Shown here: positions 46,099 to 56,806 of the stretch, in pieces
Layout of the letters: each line of letters begins with the position of its first letter
Numbering within the stretch: the first letter of the stretch is position 1
Origin: Mesostigma viride
Taxonomy: Eukaryota; Streptophyta; Mesostigmatophyceae; Mesostigmatales; Mesostigmataceae
Direction of reading: 5' to 3'
DNA: 64,000 nt
Assembly (NCBI GenBank): GCA_009746045.1
Contig: RPFO01000026.1
Span: 4,886,649-4,950,648, forward strand
Position numbers and translations under genes: made by a program
Notes under the pieces: generated by a model
What the model was told of the DNA's origin: nothing
The model's input: only the letters and a program-made list of their open reading frames with translations
The model's database searches: none

Positions 46099-46479
46099 CG
46101 TAAAGTACATTTCTGACCCGATCCAGCTGCGCGGCTCATACGACGACGACGTCGACGTTTAGTTTCCAAATCCGTCCGATCCAGTTATTCCGCGCGCTGC
46201 GGTCGCAAGGCGCCACATGCATATGGGCGCGGCTAGCTTCAAGCTTCAAGCTGTCAACGGCAAAGAAGAGGCTTGGTTGCTCAGTGCAACAACGTCGCAA
46301 TCAGCCGGGTAGATCGACCGCATGCATCGATTGCGGTGTCCTCGATATTCGTCTCACAATTCCATGGTGTTAATGTGCGCTGTGTTGACGGCGACGCGAC
46401 GACGCTCGGTTCACTGGTTGACGATGCGTGGCTCATCGCCATGCCAACAGCCAACAGAGCCAAGAGCCCAAGATCCACT

Positions 46480-46690
46480 AGGGTTGTGTCGAATCCTGGA
46501 TCGAATACATACCGAATATCACTCGATTACCGAATCGAATTTCGAATGTATTTGAATACGGCTGATGCCTCGCCGAACCGAATATATTCGGATTCGAATA
46601 CGGAGAAGGTGATCAGGAGTCGAATATATTCGATTCGAATACGTAAGGACCCACTATTCGACGAATATATTTCCGAATCGAGTACTACTG
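46480..46690. repeat. CGAATA / TATTCG palindromic cluster
   Basis: Within 210 bases there are about a dozen CGAATA or TATTCG words, including CCGAATATATTCGG, TCGAATATATTCGA and ATTCGACGAATATATT. The pattern is too dense for chance but has no obvious period. Possible protein-binding array or microsatellite-like decay. Confidence 0.65.
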
Positions 46691-48816
46691 TAATATCAAC
46701 GTGCATGTCGAGCATGCTCCACCGTTAGCCTGAAATGGACCAATCAGGTTACAGCATCACAAGGTCAGATTCTTTCGTCCCTCTAACTAGACACGTAACA
46801 GGAGAGCACACAAACCAGCCTGGCAGAATCCAGACGTGGAATCACCGAATCTTGATAAGCACTGGAGTCCTAAAGGATCATTTAAGAATTCCAGGTAAAT
46901 AGGTGTACGTTTATTCCAAATATAGCCAATAGGTAATCCCTGCTAAGCCTAGGGATCATTGGAATTGGCAGCAGGCAGAACCGACCAACTAATAACCCCA
47001 CGTGGATCAGGCCACGACCAATGAGGGTCTAAACAAGTCAGTTGACAAAGTCCAGGTCTCCAAATATCTCTGCACGTGGGACACAACGGTCCGAGACCCG
47101 CGGAAAACGGATTTCTAATTCCGTCACCAAATTGGCGCGAGATCCCGAAAATCTGGTGTGCGGGATCGTGCCGACGAGGCCAAAAGTCACGCAGCACCCA
47201 TAGCGGCCGTGAAAATCCTAGTGGCGGTTTTGAGATCACAGGAGGAAAGCGTTTGCATTTTAAGCCGTCATAACTCATCTACTTCACGTACATATTTTTT
47301 TTAACCTCAAGAAATCGGCCCATTTTCCCGGGGAAACAGGAAATAGGCAGGCAATTTCGCGGGCTCGGGTCAGGTCCGCTGCATTTTTCAGCGGACCCCC
47401 GAAAAGTCGCACCGGAAACTTATCGAACATGGCGATGAGTTAGCTCGAGGTAAGCCACTTGCACGATTCTGCGACTAATTCAAAAAATTTTTACCGAAAA
47501 ACTTTTTGTTAAAATGACTGCCATTGTAAATGCCGCGCTACCGCAGCAATTGGAGGTGCCAGGAGGGTACGTGCGGGGCTGATAATGGCAACGCACGTAA
47601 AAATATGCCACTTCTTTGTTTCTTTCATTTTTGTCATCCCATTTGCGCAGGGCGCTTAAATACCTTCTAGAGCGAGGCCCAGCCTGATCTTTCGCTGGCT
47701 CTGTAGTGTAGACCTGCGCGCATCACTGAATATCACAGCTGCGATCGTTGCGGAATGAAACATGAATACGCCTTGCGCTGGTTGAGTCGACGCTGTTTAC
47801 TGCAACCTGCTTTTTTGGCATCCCGATTGTAGGTAAGTGAAGCCAGCCCCGATTGCCATCCAGATTTTCTGCCTGGCTCTTTCCCCGACCCTCGTGGAAG
47901 CGCCTCGTTCATGTTACGCCGGACGCCTCGTCAAGCATCGCTGCTCGAGAGGGAGACGTAAGCCATGGCCAGCCTCCGCAAACAGCGTGATGTGCGCCTG
48001 TTCATGATTCCAAGTGAAAGTCATGGCGTAGGATGAAGCTGAGCCTGAAGACAACAAGCAGAAGCCCGTGTCCTCTAGTCAACATTCAGCATAGGTGTTG
48101 ATTTTCAACCCTGAAGTTTATCCAGCTTTGACAGGACATATAAATAAAACACGCTGCTGGGGCTCCACTTTAGTAGCGGAATGTTGGCAAGTATTTAAAC
48201 CTCTTTCCTTGGACAGATCATAATGCATTATGGTTATCGATGATTGGCGGCGTGTTGTAAACTGGGGCTGGGAGGCACGAAGAAACCAGCTGCGGGCACC
48301 CCAGGTATGTGAAGTTTGGTATGCTGTTCCTGCCTTGGGAAACAAAGGATTCATTTCCCTTGTTTATTCAGATATGTTGAAGCAGGCTGAGCTAAATACT
48401 ATACATGGAAAGGGGCTATTTTATCTTTGATATGGTTGCCGCCTATGATTAACATATTAATGCGAGCACAACAGAGTGCACTACGGGCATATAGCACTGC
48501 ATGAGAGGCATGAATCTCACCAAGACACCTTCTACGGGCTCACAACAACGTCACAATAACGATCACCACAAGTGCTTGCTGCCACACTAGCGCCGCGGCA
48601 CTCCCCACCACGGCCAACACACCTACCACTGATACGCCTTTGTTAGCACTGCCACGATTGCCTAGCATCACCAACATTCATGTTGTTAGCACGGAGGAAC
48701 CACCAGGTGAATCGTGTGCATATAACCATGTGACAGTTATTGTAGACTCCCACCAGCAGCAACGTCTACCACCATTACTCTCGCCTGTTGGTGTAATTAA
48801 CACGTCGTTTGTACCG

Positions 48817-48842
48817 ACTCAGTCCTCTGGAGAGGACTGAGT
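48817..48842. repeat. ACTCAGTCC palindrome, copy 2
   Basis: ACTCAGTCCTCT, spacer GG, AGAGGACTGAGT: 12-base perfect arms. Confidence 0.85.
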
Positions 48843-49168
48843 TGACCAACTTTGAGATCATGTAGCAGAAAGGGCAGGGGGGTACCCCATATGTTTGAGG
48901 TGCCTAATAGCAGTTAATATCTTGCTCTGTGTCTGGAATATGTGTAAAAAATCATACATGGACCGGATCATGTAGAATTTTACTCGGGTGTTGACCCTTA
49001 CTCGCGATTTGGCACTTTTTGATGTATAGGTGTGTATTAAAAAAATAAATCAATTCCGTATGCATGCACAAAAATCGTAAACATGTGCAAAATAAAGTTC
49101 TTGAAACGTGGCAAAAAACTGGGCTCAATTTGGCCACTGCCACTGCCTGAAACACGCCAAAAACTGCC

Positions 49169-49186
49169 AGTCCTCTGGAGAGGACT
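49169..49186. repeat. ACTCAGTCC palindrome, copy 3
   Basis: AGTCCTCTGGAGAGGACT, same centre as copy 2 but with shorter arms. Confidence 0.8.
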
Positions 49187-49539
49187 AAGCCTTTGCTAGC
49201 AAAATGCTAGCATGTAAGTGCGGTCATACTACACACCACCGTGGCCACCAACCATCCCAATCAACTCATTTCCCTTCAAGCATAACAGGACAACACACTT
49301 GCATCATCATATTGCAGTTATACTATACCTTATCATGTGTGAGAGCCTATGCCTGCACGTAGGGAATGGGTTTGGATACCTACCAACAAAGGGTTATATT
49401 ATAAGTGTCAACCACCAATATAATGGGTAGATTAAGCATATTTCATGTGTTTCTAACAAGAATAGATATGGCTAAAACTGTTTTGCATTGCCATGGTGTG
49501 GCCAACATAGTTGCTGGCACCTGATGGCAGTGGTTTATC

Positions 49540-50470
49540 ACCAAGACTTTTCACTCACCCGCATAAGCTTGAAAGCACCCTTGATGCAACCCATGGCCAC
49601 ATAACCATGCAGTATAAACGAAGCATAGGAATAACTAACATCTATGAAGGTGTTCAAACCTGTACAGCTCCTAAAAACCTGCACAACTACACTGGGGTAA
49701 GGCAAACGCCTGGTAACATCATCTGAAAATGGGGTTTTAGAGAGGGGCAGGCAACGGTCAAGAAAGAGCATCAAGACTTGAACCTGACAACTCCTTGCAA
49801 GCTTAAACTCATGTAGAAACATTAAGAAGCGATGAGGCGACGATATTCCAGCTTTACCAGGCACGGACGGCGTTACCTTGGCCCAGGCGGTGCCCGCAAA
49901 AGTGGCACTTTGCGGTACACAAACCATGACGTGACAGAGAGGTCGAAATCATCAAATCTATGCTTGCCACTCAATTTATTCTAATACTATGCACGATAAA
50001 AGGTAGAAAGAAACCTATAAACCCTCGAACTTGCGCCGGAACGCAATCACAGTCGTCAATTCCGTCGACCTATGTGATCGCAGTTTTTTCTAGCAAGAAC
50101 AGCGCCGACACCTGCTAAATCGCATCCCCGCGAGCCAAAAGTTGAGTTGTATCATCTATATGACATATAAAAGCTATTTACTGAGTTTGGCCAGCTAACT
50201 CTTCCGCAAACGTAAACTGCATGCATGGGCGCAAGCCGCCATGGCTAGGTCGTGCATTTCCGGAACGCACGTTTCACGGGAAAAAGTACCCTTACCACCT
50301 GTACTTTGACCGTACATTTGACCGCTCAAACCAAATTCAAAAAAATCCCAAAAATATGTCCAAGAAAGATCTTTTCACGTAGTATTTGAATAAATTTTGA
50401 GAGAATTTTTTTGTCAAACATTCTGACCGGGGCGAATTTTCTACGAAACCCAAAAACTCGATCCTCTGGA
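49540..50470 (-). mobile_element. N4: diverged relative of N0-N3, inverted
   Basis: Read on the minus strand it follows the N1/N2 sequence from GTACTTTTTCCCGTG ... CCATGGCGGCTTGCGCCCA ... TCTTGCTAGAAAAAACTGCG ... GCCTGGGCCAAGGTAACGCC in the same order, with heavy substitution. Clear CCCCTAAATGG ends and TTAA sites are not visible; the 50470 side instead runs into an ACTCAGTCC palindrome. An old copy or sister family. Confidence 0.7.
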
Positions 50471-50495
50471 GAGGACTGAGTTTAACTCAGTCCTC
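50471..50495. repeat. ACTCAGTCC palindrome, copy 4
   Basis: GAGGACTGAGTT, one T, AACTCAGTCCTC: 12-base perfect arms, opposite arm order to copy 2. Confidence 0.85.
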
Positions 50496-51647
50496 TCCAT
50501 AGGACTGGATACAAACGACGTGTTAATGCTGGCAGTGTCCCTATGACTCAGTATGGAATCTGCCATAAATGAGAATGCCAGGCCCTGCACCACTGCTGCC
50601 ACAATCTGCCATATTGACTTTGCCCCTCGCAGCCTTGATCATGATTGCAGCCACTAGTACCTGCCCCTCTTCATCCTTTCTATTATAGCACCAGAAACTG
50701 GGGCCACATTTGGCAGCATCGCCAGCTGATGTAGCTGGCACCTGTCACAACAGCAAGTGCAATTAGTATCAAAGAAGGCAACCTACTGCTCACCATTGCT
50801 ATCCATCACTGCCACGATCAATCTGTCACTACCACTTGCCAGAATGTCATGACCTGGTGTGTTGCCACGGAAATCTGAATGAAGGGCTTTCACCACAAGC
50901 CTACCCCAATGTGTTGCTTTGCACACTACACCAATGTTGGCTACACCCTGCCACCTGCCACATGAATTTTGCTTCCATCATGCAGCAGTAGCATCACAAC
51001 CTCAATGCTAGACCAAAACATATATGTGCATGACCGATAGCCTTCATGATCGCTGCCTGGTGCCACTGGCCATACTACTGCCATCTGTGCACATTACTTT
51101 CTACCATATGTGCCACTCTCTTCTGCATCACTAGGTCCCACTACTGCTGCCTAATCTGCCTGCTGCCAGCACCTTCGCTGGCATCAGCTCATGGCATGCC
51201 CATGGCCACATCCTCCATCTGCCGTGCATAGCCCATGCTTCACTAGGCATTGTTTGGCTAGGGTGTGATGAACAACGCATAAAAAAATGCCCATGATACC
51301 TTGAAAATTGTTTGGCATGAGAGCTAGCTGCCACTTGTTAATGTGCTAAAGATGTTAGATAGCAACTGCAAGCCAACAGTGCGCAGCCATGCGAGCCACC
51401 ATTTGACTTGCCAACTAGTTGCTCTCTCTTATACTCAACACACACCACACTTGCAATGTCGGTAGTTCCAACTATTAATGCATGTCCATGATGAAGTGCG
51501 TGCGACATTAATTAATTAATTAAGTAGTTTCCATCATCATTCCGTCATCATTCCGTCATCGCGACTATGGGAAGTGCACCACCCTTATGCTGGCATCTGC
51601 CACCCCTATAGTGACCCTATAGTGACCGCGGCCTAGGATGGGTCTCA
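50496..51647. other. Gene-free interval
   Basis: CTGCCAC/CATC-rich sequence with imperfect repetition of GCCACTA and TGCCATC words, an ATTAATTAATTAATTAA run at about 51508 and a duplicated CCTATAGTGAC. No gene seen. Confidence 0.55.
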
Positions 51648-51679
51648 CCCTAAGCCCTAAACCCTAAAAACCCTAAACC
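51648..51679. repeat. Short interstitial telomere-type repeat
   Basis: CCCTAA, GCCCTAAA, CCCTAAAAA, CCCTAAACC: about four units of the complement of TTTAGGG, the telomere repeat of plants and many green algae. Confidence 0.65.
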
Positions 51680-51785
51680 ACTTGCAAAAACAGAAGTGCC
51701 CCCCTGCCACCACTGCTCACCAGGTTGTGACATTTAGGCTGGCATCTGTCACCACCCCGGCAGTTGTGATGGTGTGTTGGGGGTG

Positions 51786-52390
51786 TGACAAGGATGGCGA
51801 AAAATTGCACGTACTTACTCTTATATAAAGAACGCCCAATTTTTCGCCACCCTGCCACCCCTTGGCGCGGGTCATAGGAGGTGTTTGTCAAGGTGTGAGA
51901 GTGATGGCGAAAAATTGCACGTACTTACTCTTATATAAAGAACGCCCAATTTTTCGCCACCCTGCCACCCCTTGGCGCGGGTCATAGGAGGTGTTTGTCA
52001 AGGTGTGAGAGTGATGGCGAAAAATTGCACGTACTTACTCTTATATAAAGAACGCCCAATTTTTCGCCACCCTGCCACCCCTTGGCGCGGGTCATAGGAG
52101 GTGTTTGTCAAGGTGTGACAAGGATGGCGAAAAATTGCACGTACTTACTCTTATATAAAGAACGCCCAATTTTTCGCCACCCTGCCACCCCTTGGCGCGG
52201 GTCATAGGAGGTGTTTGTCAAGGTGTGAGAGTGATGGCGAAAAATTGCACGTACTTACTCTTATATAAAGAACGCCCAATTTTTCGCCACCTTCCCCCAC
52301 TGGCCGGCGCTGAGGTGGCGTGGGTTGTTGGATGTGGCGAAAAATTGCACGTACTTACTCTTAAGAAAAGACCGCCCAATTTTTCGCCAT
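51786..52390. repeat. 110-bp tandem array, each unit with a TATA hairpin
   Basis: The core starting GGCGAAAAATTG recurs at 51796, 51906, 52016, 52126, 52236 and 52336, a period of exactly 110 bases for the first five and 100 for the last. Each core is bounded by perfect 12-base arms (GGCGAAAAATTG ... CAATTTTTCGCC) around 29 bases including CTTATATAAAG; the last unit has lost the TATA. Between cores lies CCCTTGGCGCGGGTCATAGG. Units are nearly identical. It ends about 350 bases before the viral gene block. Confidence 0.92.
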
Positions 52391-52749
52391 GGCCTCGCAG
52401 GGTGAGGGAGCCGGCGAGGGCCGCGCGGCGGGGTGTGCAGAGTGTCATTTTATTACTCTGTGTAACCTCTGGAAACTCAGACGACCTATGCAAGAATCCC
52501 ACACGACCTGTGTCGATGCATAAGAGGTTTACTCTGGATTTTTAACCTGCAGTTAGCACTGCATTTCGAGACGAAATGAAAATTGTTTTCAACATGCATT
52601 GACGCGTTTTATACTGCATAAACGATTTCATTAAAAATTATAACACGTTTACATTCGTTATCAGCTCAACAAGAGCGAAATGGCAAGCTCGTTGCCGTCG
52701 TCAACAAGACGACAATCTACTCCTTGTCATTGGAGTGTCCAGTCGGGCT
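52391..52749. other. Junction between tandem array and viral block
   Basis: No gene or terminal inverted repeat recognised. An AT-rich part (52560-52660) precedes the 3' end of the first minus-strand viral gene. Confidence 0.5.
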
Positions 52750-53294
52750 CTACATAACGTACGAGGCGGACCGCTTTTTGTCGCCATGGCCGTGGGAGCT
52801 TGACGCTTCCTCGCGGCTCCTCTTCCTGCCATTGGAAGTGGCGGTCTTTGCGTCCTCGAAACCCTTCTTTGCCTCCTCCCATGCCTTGTAGAGGGCAATG
52901 GGGGAAATGCCTGGCTGGCGCTTGGACAATTGGAGAAGCCATTGAGGAATTCGTCAACCATCTTAACGCATCCGTCGGCTTGGTCGAGGCGAATCCACTC
53001 GCAGCGGTCCTCGACCTTCCTCGGCTTTGCCGCATTCTTCTCGTAGACCCACTCGACGCAAATTTTTGGCGTCTTGCGGTCGACATCGTCATATCCGGCG
53101 TCGTGAATCTTGAAGACCTCGCAGGTAGGTCTGGTGCCTCCAACAGCACCTTCGTTTCCGGAAAGAAGGGAGACCTTGTGCGTCAGGTGTGCGAGCTGGT
53201 CAGATATCTTTGTCTGGCCGTCCTCGAGACCATCGAGGATTTTTCCAAGCATTGCCAACGCCTTCTCGCAAGGCCCTGCGTTTCGGGAAGCCAT
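52750..53294 (-). pseudogene. Unknown PLV-block protein with coiled helix and basic tail
   Basis: Starts at the ATG at 53294 (MASRNAGPCEKALAMLG). Residues 10-50 form a heptad-like helix (ILDGLEDGQTKISDQLAHLT), the middle is mixed (KICVEWVYEKNAAKPRKVED), and after DEFL near 52935 the frame shifts by one base to QWLLQLSKRQPGIS, KAWEEAKKGFEDAK and a Lys/Arg/Ser-rich end (KRSREEASSS, DKKRSASYVM) closing at TAG 52750. The basic tail suits nucleic-acid binding or nuclear entry. No family recognised; membership in the viral block is inferred from strand and position. 53295-53641 holds no gene. Confidence 0.45.
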
Positions 53295-53641
53295 GGCTAC
53301 CGGCAGAGAGCTTGGCAACGTGAGATGCGTGACTTGCACGTGATTTTGCCTATTTGTGCACAATGTGCCAAGGTCCGTTACGTCTGCTGGCACGGCCTAG
53401 CTGGACAGGACGCGAAGGTGGCTGGACTTGTACAAGTGTCGAACTTGGCTAAATTTCGGAGCGATGCAAGTCTAAGGTGGCCTCTACCACGTGGCGAGTT
53501 CTGGGACGTGAATTTAGGTAAAAAGACTCGTAAGCGTGCGAGTAATCAACTGGGTCACTTGTCAAGCGCCTGAACGAAGATTCTAGAGTGTCCACGAGAG
53601 TGAATTTTCCGAAGCAACCACCCATATATAATTCATAGAAA

Positions 53642-54147
53642 TTACTTGCCATGGCAGGAACATTTTTTTTTCTCTAGTCCTCGGACTTTCTCGAAACGCA
53701 AAATTACAACGAATTTCGCCACAGCCGTTGGGACCGTGTAAGAATCATCACCAGCAGCCCTGTCGAGGTGCACGAGGCTTAAAGATAAACGACCACCATT
53801 CCGAAACAGATATGGATCAGTCAGGTTCATATAATTGTGATCGTTGACGCATGTGTAAGTCGTAGCTACAGCCCCACCAGAGCAGAATTCTGAAAAAAGC
53901 ACTGCGTGCTCATCCAAATTGTTCTCGGCCCCTCGAAAGTTAGGCGAGGTCACGCCAAGTATACTCTTCCCCGCTGCTCCCTGGATGTTAACTAGATAGG
54001 CTGCATGCCCACCTCCTCGCCAGTCCTCGTCGATGATGGGGCTCTCGGGTCTGGCTTGATGACAAATTCTGCCCGTCTCGTTGTGGCGTCAAAGGAGAGT
54101 GCCTTGTTGCTGTCTAGTAAAATCTGATAAAAAGTGGGATACTCCAT
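53642..54147 (-). pseudogene. Unknown PLV-block protein, possibly structural
   Basis: ATG at 54147 (MEYPTFYQILLDSNKALSFD), about 30 residues, then a one-base shift near 54050 into ESPIIDEDWRGGGHAAYLVN, followed by an open frame to 53642. The body is beta-rich (SILGVTSPNF, GGAVATTYTCV, KFVVILRFEKVRG) and ends in a basic Cys-containing tail. The closing VVILRF strand resembles the last strand of single-jelly-roll penton-type proteins, but this is weak. TCTATATATCAC about 15 bases upstream of the start is a possible TATA box. Function unknown. Confidence 0.45.
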
Positions 54148-54200
54148 GCTTTATTGTGATATATAGAAGAGATATTTAGTTCTTGTCTTGCATCCTATGT

Positions 54201-55328
54201 CTATGGGGGCGGTGTTGCAGGAGTGCCCCACTTGGCCACGAGGTACCCGCGGATCAGCTCCAACTCGGCGGAGGTCTTGGCGGTATTGTAGATGAGGATC
54301 TCGCCGATCCACCCGTCAAAGGCGCGGACTGCGTTAGTGGTATCGCCACCAACTATGAGATTGCCTGTGTACGTTTCGGGATTTGACCCGGCAGTTGCGT
54401 TTGCGGTACGCCCGTCGAATCTGGTAGTGCAAGTGTTCAATACCGTGTCGATCGAAAGCGCGAGGACATGCTGCTTGTTGTCGAAAAAATTAGGTCTTGA
54501 TGCCATCGTGACAAATATCTGGGTTGTCCCAGGACCCCGTGTCGTGGCTACGACGTTAGTCGACGCCACCTGGTACACCATGGCGTTCGATCTCACTGTT
54601 GTGCTTCCTATCATGTAGCCTCTGATGACGTCCGTGGTCCCGGGGTTGTTGGTATCAGGGTAGGTAGCGTCGTCAGCTGTTTGGCGACCATCACCATGCA
54701 CGACTGGTCCCGATAGATCCCCAGAATGTAGAAGGCGAGGTCAGAAGTCCCGAGCGGAGGTTGATGAAGCGGAGGGACGTCTTCCCGTTGAGCTCGGTGG
54801 TGTCCAGAATGGGCGTCTTCGCGGAATTGGACTGCGTTAAGTGATATCCCGAGGCCAGGTTCTTCTTGTCGTTCATCCGCAGCACGTCCCCGCCCGCGGT
54901 GCTCTGGACGGCGGTCCCCGTGGTGTCGCTGAACAGGGTGCTGCCGTCCGACGGGTCGTACCACGCGTACAGCGCGGGGTCGGCGGGGTCGTACGAGTAC
55001 GTGAACGAAAGCGTATTGGAGGCCGCGTTGCCACTCCCCCACGATGCGTCTATCACCGTGTTTGCACCACGTTTACAGTCGTTGAGAAGTTGGCCATAGT
55101 TGGAGTGACGTCGAACGTGTAAGAGTTTCCACTTCCCAGGAGATTGGAGGCCGCCCCATTGGTAACGGTGATGTCGCCCAACACAAAACCAGTTACAGGC
55201 CTGTTAAATGTGGCAGTCACGGTCACTGGAACAGCAGTAGGCGTTGGGCTGCCAGTCGTGAGGGTTACAGTATTCTTGGCACGCCTCTTCCGCGTGAGTA
55301 GTGGGCAAATGCTATAATCAAACGACAT
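54201..55328 (-). pseudogene. Ig-like plus LamG/lectin-like surface protein
   Basis: Probably a virion spike or host-adhesion protein. From ATG 55328: short basic start (LLTRKRRAKN), then an Ig-like beta-sandwich of the bacterial type (VTATFNRPVTGFVLGDITVT, YTFDVTPTMANFSTTVNV). A one-base shift near 55055 leads to DASWGSGNAASNTLSFTYS and a concanavalin-like module (LYAWYDPSDGSTLF, NGKTSLRFI). Another shift near 54700-54760 leads to its second half (FFDNKQHVLALSIDT, FDGWIGEILIYNTAKTSAEL, GYLVAKWGTP), whose WIGEI.IY and YL..KWG pattern is typical of LamG-like domains. The domain order Ig then lectin is a plausible fibre layout. The two frame breaks make a product unlikely as read. It lies immediately downstream of the capsid gene in the same direction. 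Confidence 0.7.
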
Positions 55329-55563
55329 CAAACTAATCTACAATATCATGACACTATTTTTTTGGATTTTTGTGGCAGTGGATATTGAAACTTACCAACC
55401 AGAACCGGCCCTTGTTTTGCTGGCAAAAGTGAGGCCCTGCCATCATCTGCTAGGTTTGGCGTATCGAAGATCAGTATCTAGCTGCCTATTTAAGGGGTTG
55501 GCAACTATCCTAGGGTCTTTGAGATAATCCATCGAAGACACAGTATACTAGAGAGGGAGATTT

Positions 55564-56778
55564 TTACAGCTGAACGACGGCCTGGCGACCCGCGCCGATG
55601 TCCATGCGCGACTCGGACTCGGCAAAGATGTACAAGACGAGGTCCGTGCCGCCTGTCTTGGAGACGCGGAGAGTGACGACGCTGGCCGTGCCCCTCAAGT
55701 CGAGACCTGACTGCCACCCCTCTCCAGCGGATGGCATGTTAAGGTGCGCGGCCATGGTGAAATGTCGCGTAGGCCAGTTCGCCTCGGTAACGGTGGTGCC
55801 GGCAGGAGCTCCGATGTTGCCCTGGTCACCAAAGCATGACAAAAGGTTTACCGATGCCTCTGTAGGACCCATAGCGTATGCAGGGGTTTGGTAGTTCCCA
55901 TTAATGTCAAATTGGAACGAAGTGAGATCATCGTCTTGGTGGTAGAACATAATATTGTTGACTCCGTTAGCAACGTCATCGCCACTGTCGACCTGGACTG
56001 CCAGGAGCTTAGAGGCGCTCATGGCGGATAAGCTAGCCTTCATGGCGTACGTGTTGCCAGCACCCAGTGACTGCTTCGTCGACGTCCACGTGTTCCAGGT
56101 GTATGGGATAGTCCCGCCCTGGGCCAACCGACTAGACAATACCTGCCCAATGACATCCTCTTGGAATCTGTACACTTCAATGGACCAGTAAATATCCTTC
56201 AGGGTATACGATAGCCCAGCCCCCGTTGCACTAAAAATAAGAACGCCGGCAGCTGCCAGTGTCACCCGTACTTCTATCGGCGGCATGAGAGACATGTCCA
56301 CAATCCTTGGATTGCCAGACAAGAAACCGATGAAGTGATCAATGCACCCTGGTTTAGCGTCGGCTTCCGCGATATTCGCCGTAGGGGCCGCTACAGCGTT
56401 GTCAGCCCAGCCAGCTGGCCTTTGAGTTTGGGTGTAGCTCGCCCCTCCGTGACTTGCGAGGAGGGTGTAGTACAACTGGTTGTAGTCGTTGATGTTGTCT
56501 ACTTGCTGTCCTCCAACCAAGACCTCCAGTCGCTTGATGAGGCTCGAGGTATGTGGGGGGAACGAGGCGAAACCGGCGGTTGTAGAGGTCCATCCCTTAA
56601 AATTCATTGTGAGCGTGTGCAAGTCGTAGAACCCGGACGTCGGCAAGCGCACGCTGATAGTCGACCCGTGACGCACGTCCGTGGCCGCAGAGGTCGTGGA
56701 GAGCTGAACCCTCTGGGTCGTGTGCTGCCCGAGGGACTTGATGACGTGTTGCATGCTGCGGGGGATAGCGCGATCCAT
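55564..56778 (-). CDS. Major capsid protein, double-jelly-roll type (PLV-like)
   Basis: 404 residues from ATG 56778, fully open. The first half has the strand pattern and motifs of Polinton-like-virus capsid proteins: STISVRLPTSGFYDLHTLTM (about 38-57), IKRLEVLVGGQQ and VDNINDYNQLYYTLL (about 86-115), IGFLSGNPRIVDMSLMPPIE (about 150-170), then YWSIEVYRFQEDVIG at the middle. The second half repeats the beta-rich layout (TYAMKASLSAMSASKLLAVQ, NNIMFYHQ, FTMAAHLNMPS, DLVLYIFAESESRMD). Length fits the family. In virions such proteins form the trimeric capsomers. Upstream on the minus strand is AT-rich sequence (AAAATTATCTAAG). The open frame among broken neighbours suggests either recent integration or chance. 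Assignment is from motifs and neighbours; a structure search would settle it. Confidence 0.78.
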   Translation of the reverse strand: MDRAIPRSMQHVIKSLGQHTTQRVQLSTTSAATDVRHGSTISVRLPTSGFYDLHTLTMNFKGWTSTTAGFASFPPHTSSLIKRLEVLVGGQQVDNINDYNQLYYTLLASHGGASYTQTQRPAGWADNAVAAPTANIAEADAKPGCIDHFIGFLSGNPRIVDMSLMPPIEVRVTLAAAGVLIFSATGAGLSYTLKDIYWSIEVYRFQEDVIGQVLSSRLAQGGTIPYTWNTWTSTKQSLGAGNTYAMKASLSAMSASKLLAVQVDSGDDVANGVNNIMFYHQDDDLTSFQFDINGNYQTPAYAMGPTEASVNLLSCFGDQGNIGAPAGTTVTEANWPTRHFTMAAHLNMPSAGEGWQSGLDLRGTASVVTLRVSKTGGTDLVLYIFAESESRMDIGAGRQAVVQL

Positions 56779-56806
56779 CAATGTATACCCATGTGCTTAG
56801 ATAATT

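Larger units (their letters stand above)
46691..49539. other. Interval without a supported gene
   Basis: A short frame at 47965 (ATG in GCC-ATGG context, 23 codons) and one at 48230-48430 that meets CAG-GTATGTG at about 48303 could be exons of an unrecognised gene; an AG-GTAAGTG donor also occurs near 47832. The evidence is too thin to build a model. Two ACTCAGTCC palindromes lie at 48817 and 49169. Confidence 0.4.

Noticed and set aside
46281-46478. Minus-strand frame with a signal-peptide-like start
   Set aside because: Begins only at GTG, has no splice support and no family; composition could be chance.
51786-52390. CRISPR-like array of regularly spaced repeats
   Set aside because: The units are contiguous 110-base tandem copies with near-identical 'spacers', there are no cas genes, and the genome is eukaryotic.
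52192-52545. 117-residue frame running out of the tandem array
   Set aside because: Made from repeat units; equivalent frames end in the other units and no motif is present.
44726-52749. PLV packaging ATPase, polymerase or integrase to the left of the capsid module
   Set aside because: I looked for Walker A/B, YADD/DTDS-type and DDE or recombinase motifs in the frames here and found none.
52800-53573. 257-residue plus-strand frame in the viral block
   Set aside because: Antisense to the minus-strand gene at 52750-53294, whose helix and basic tail make better protein; all other viral genes are minus.
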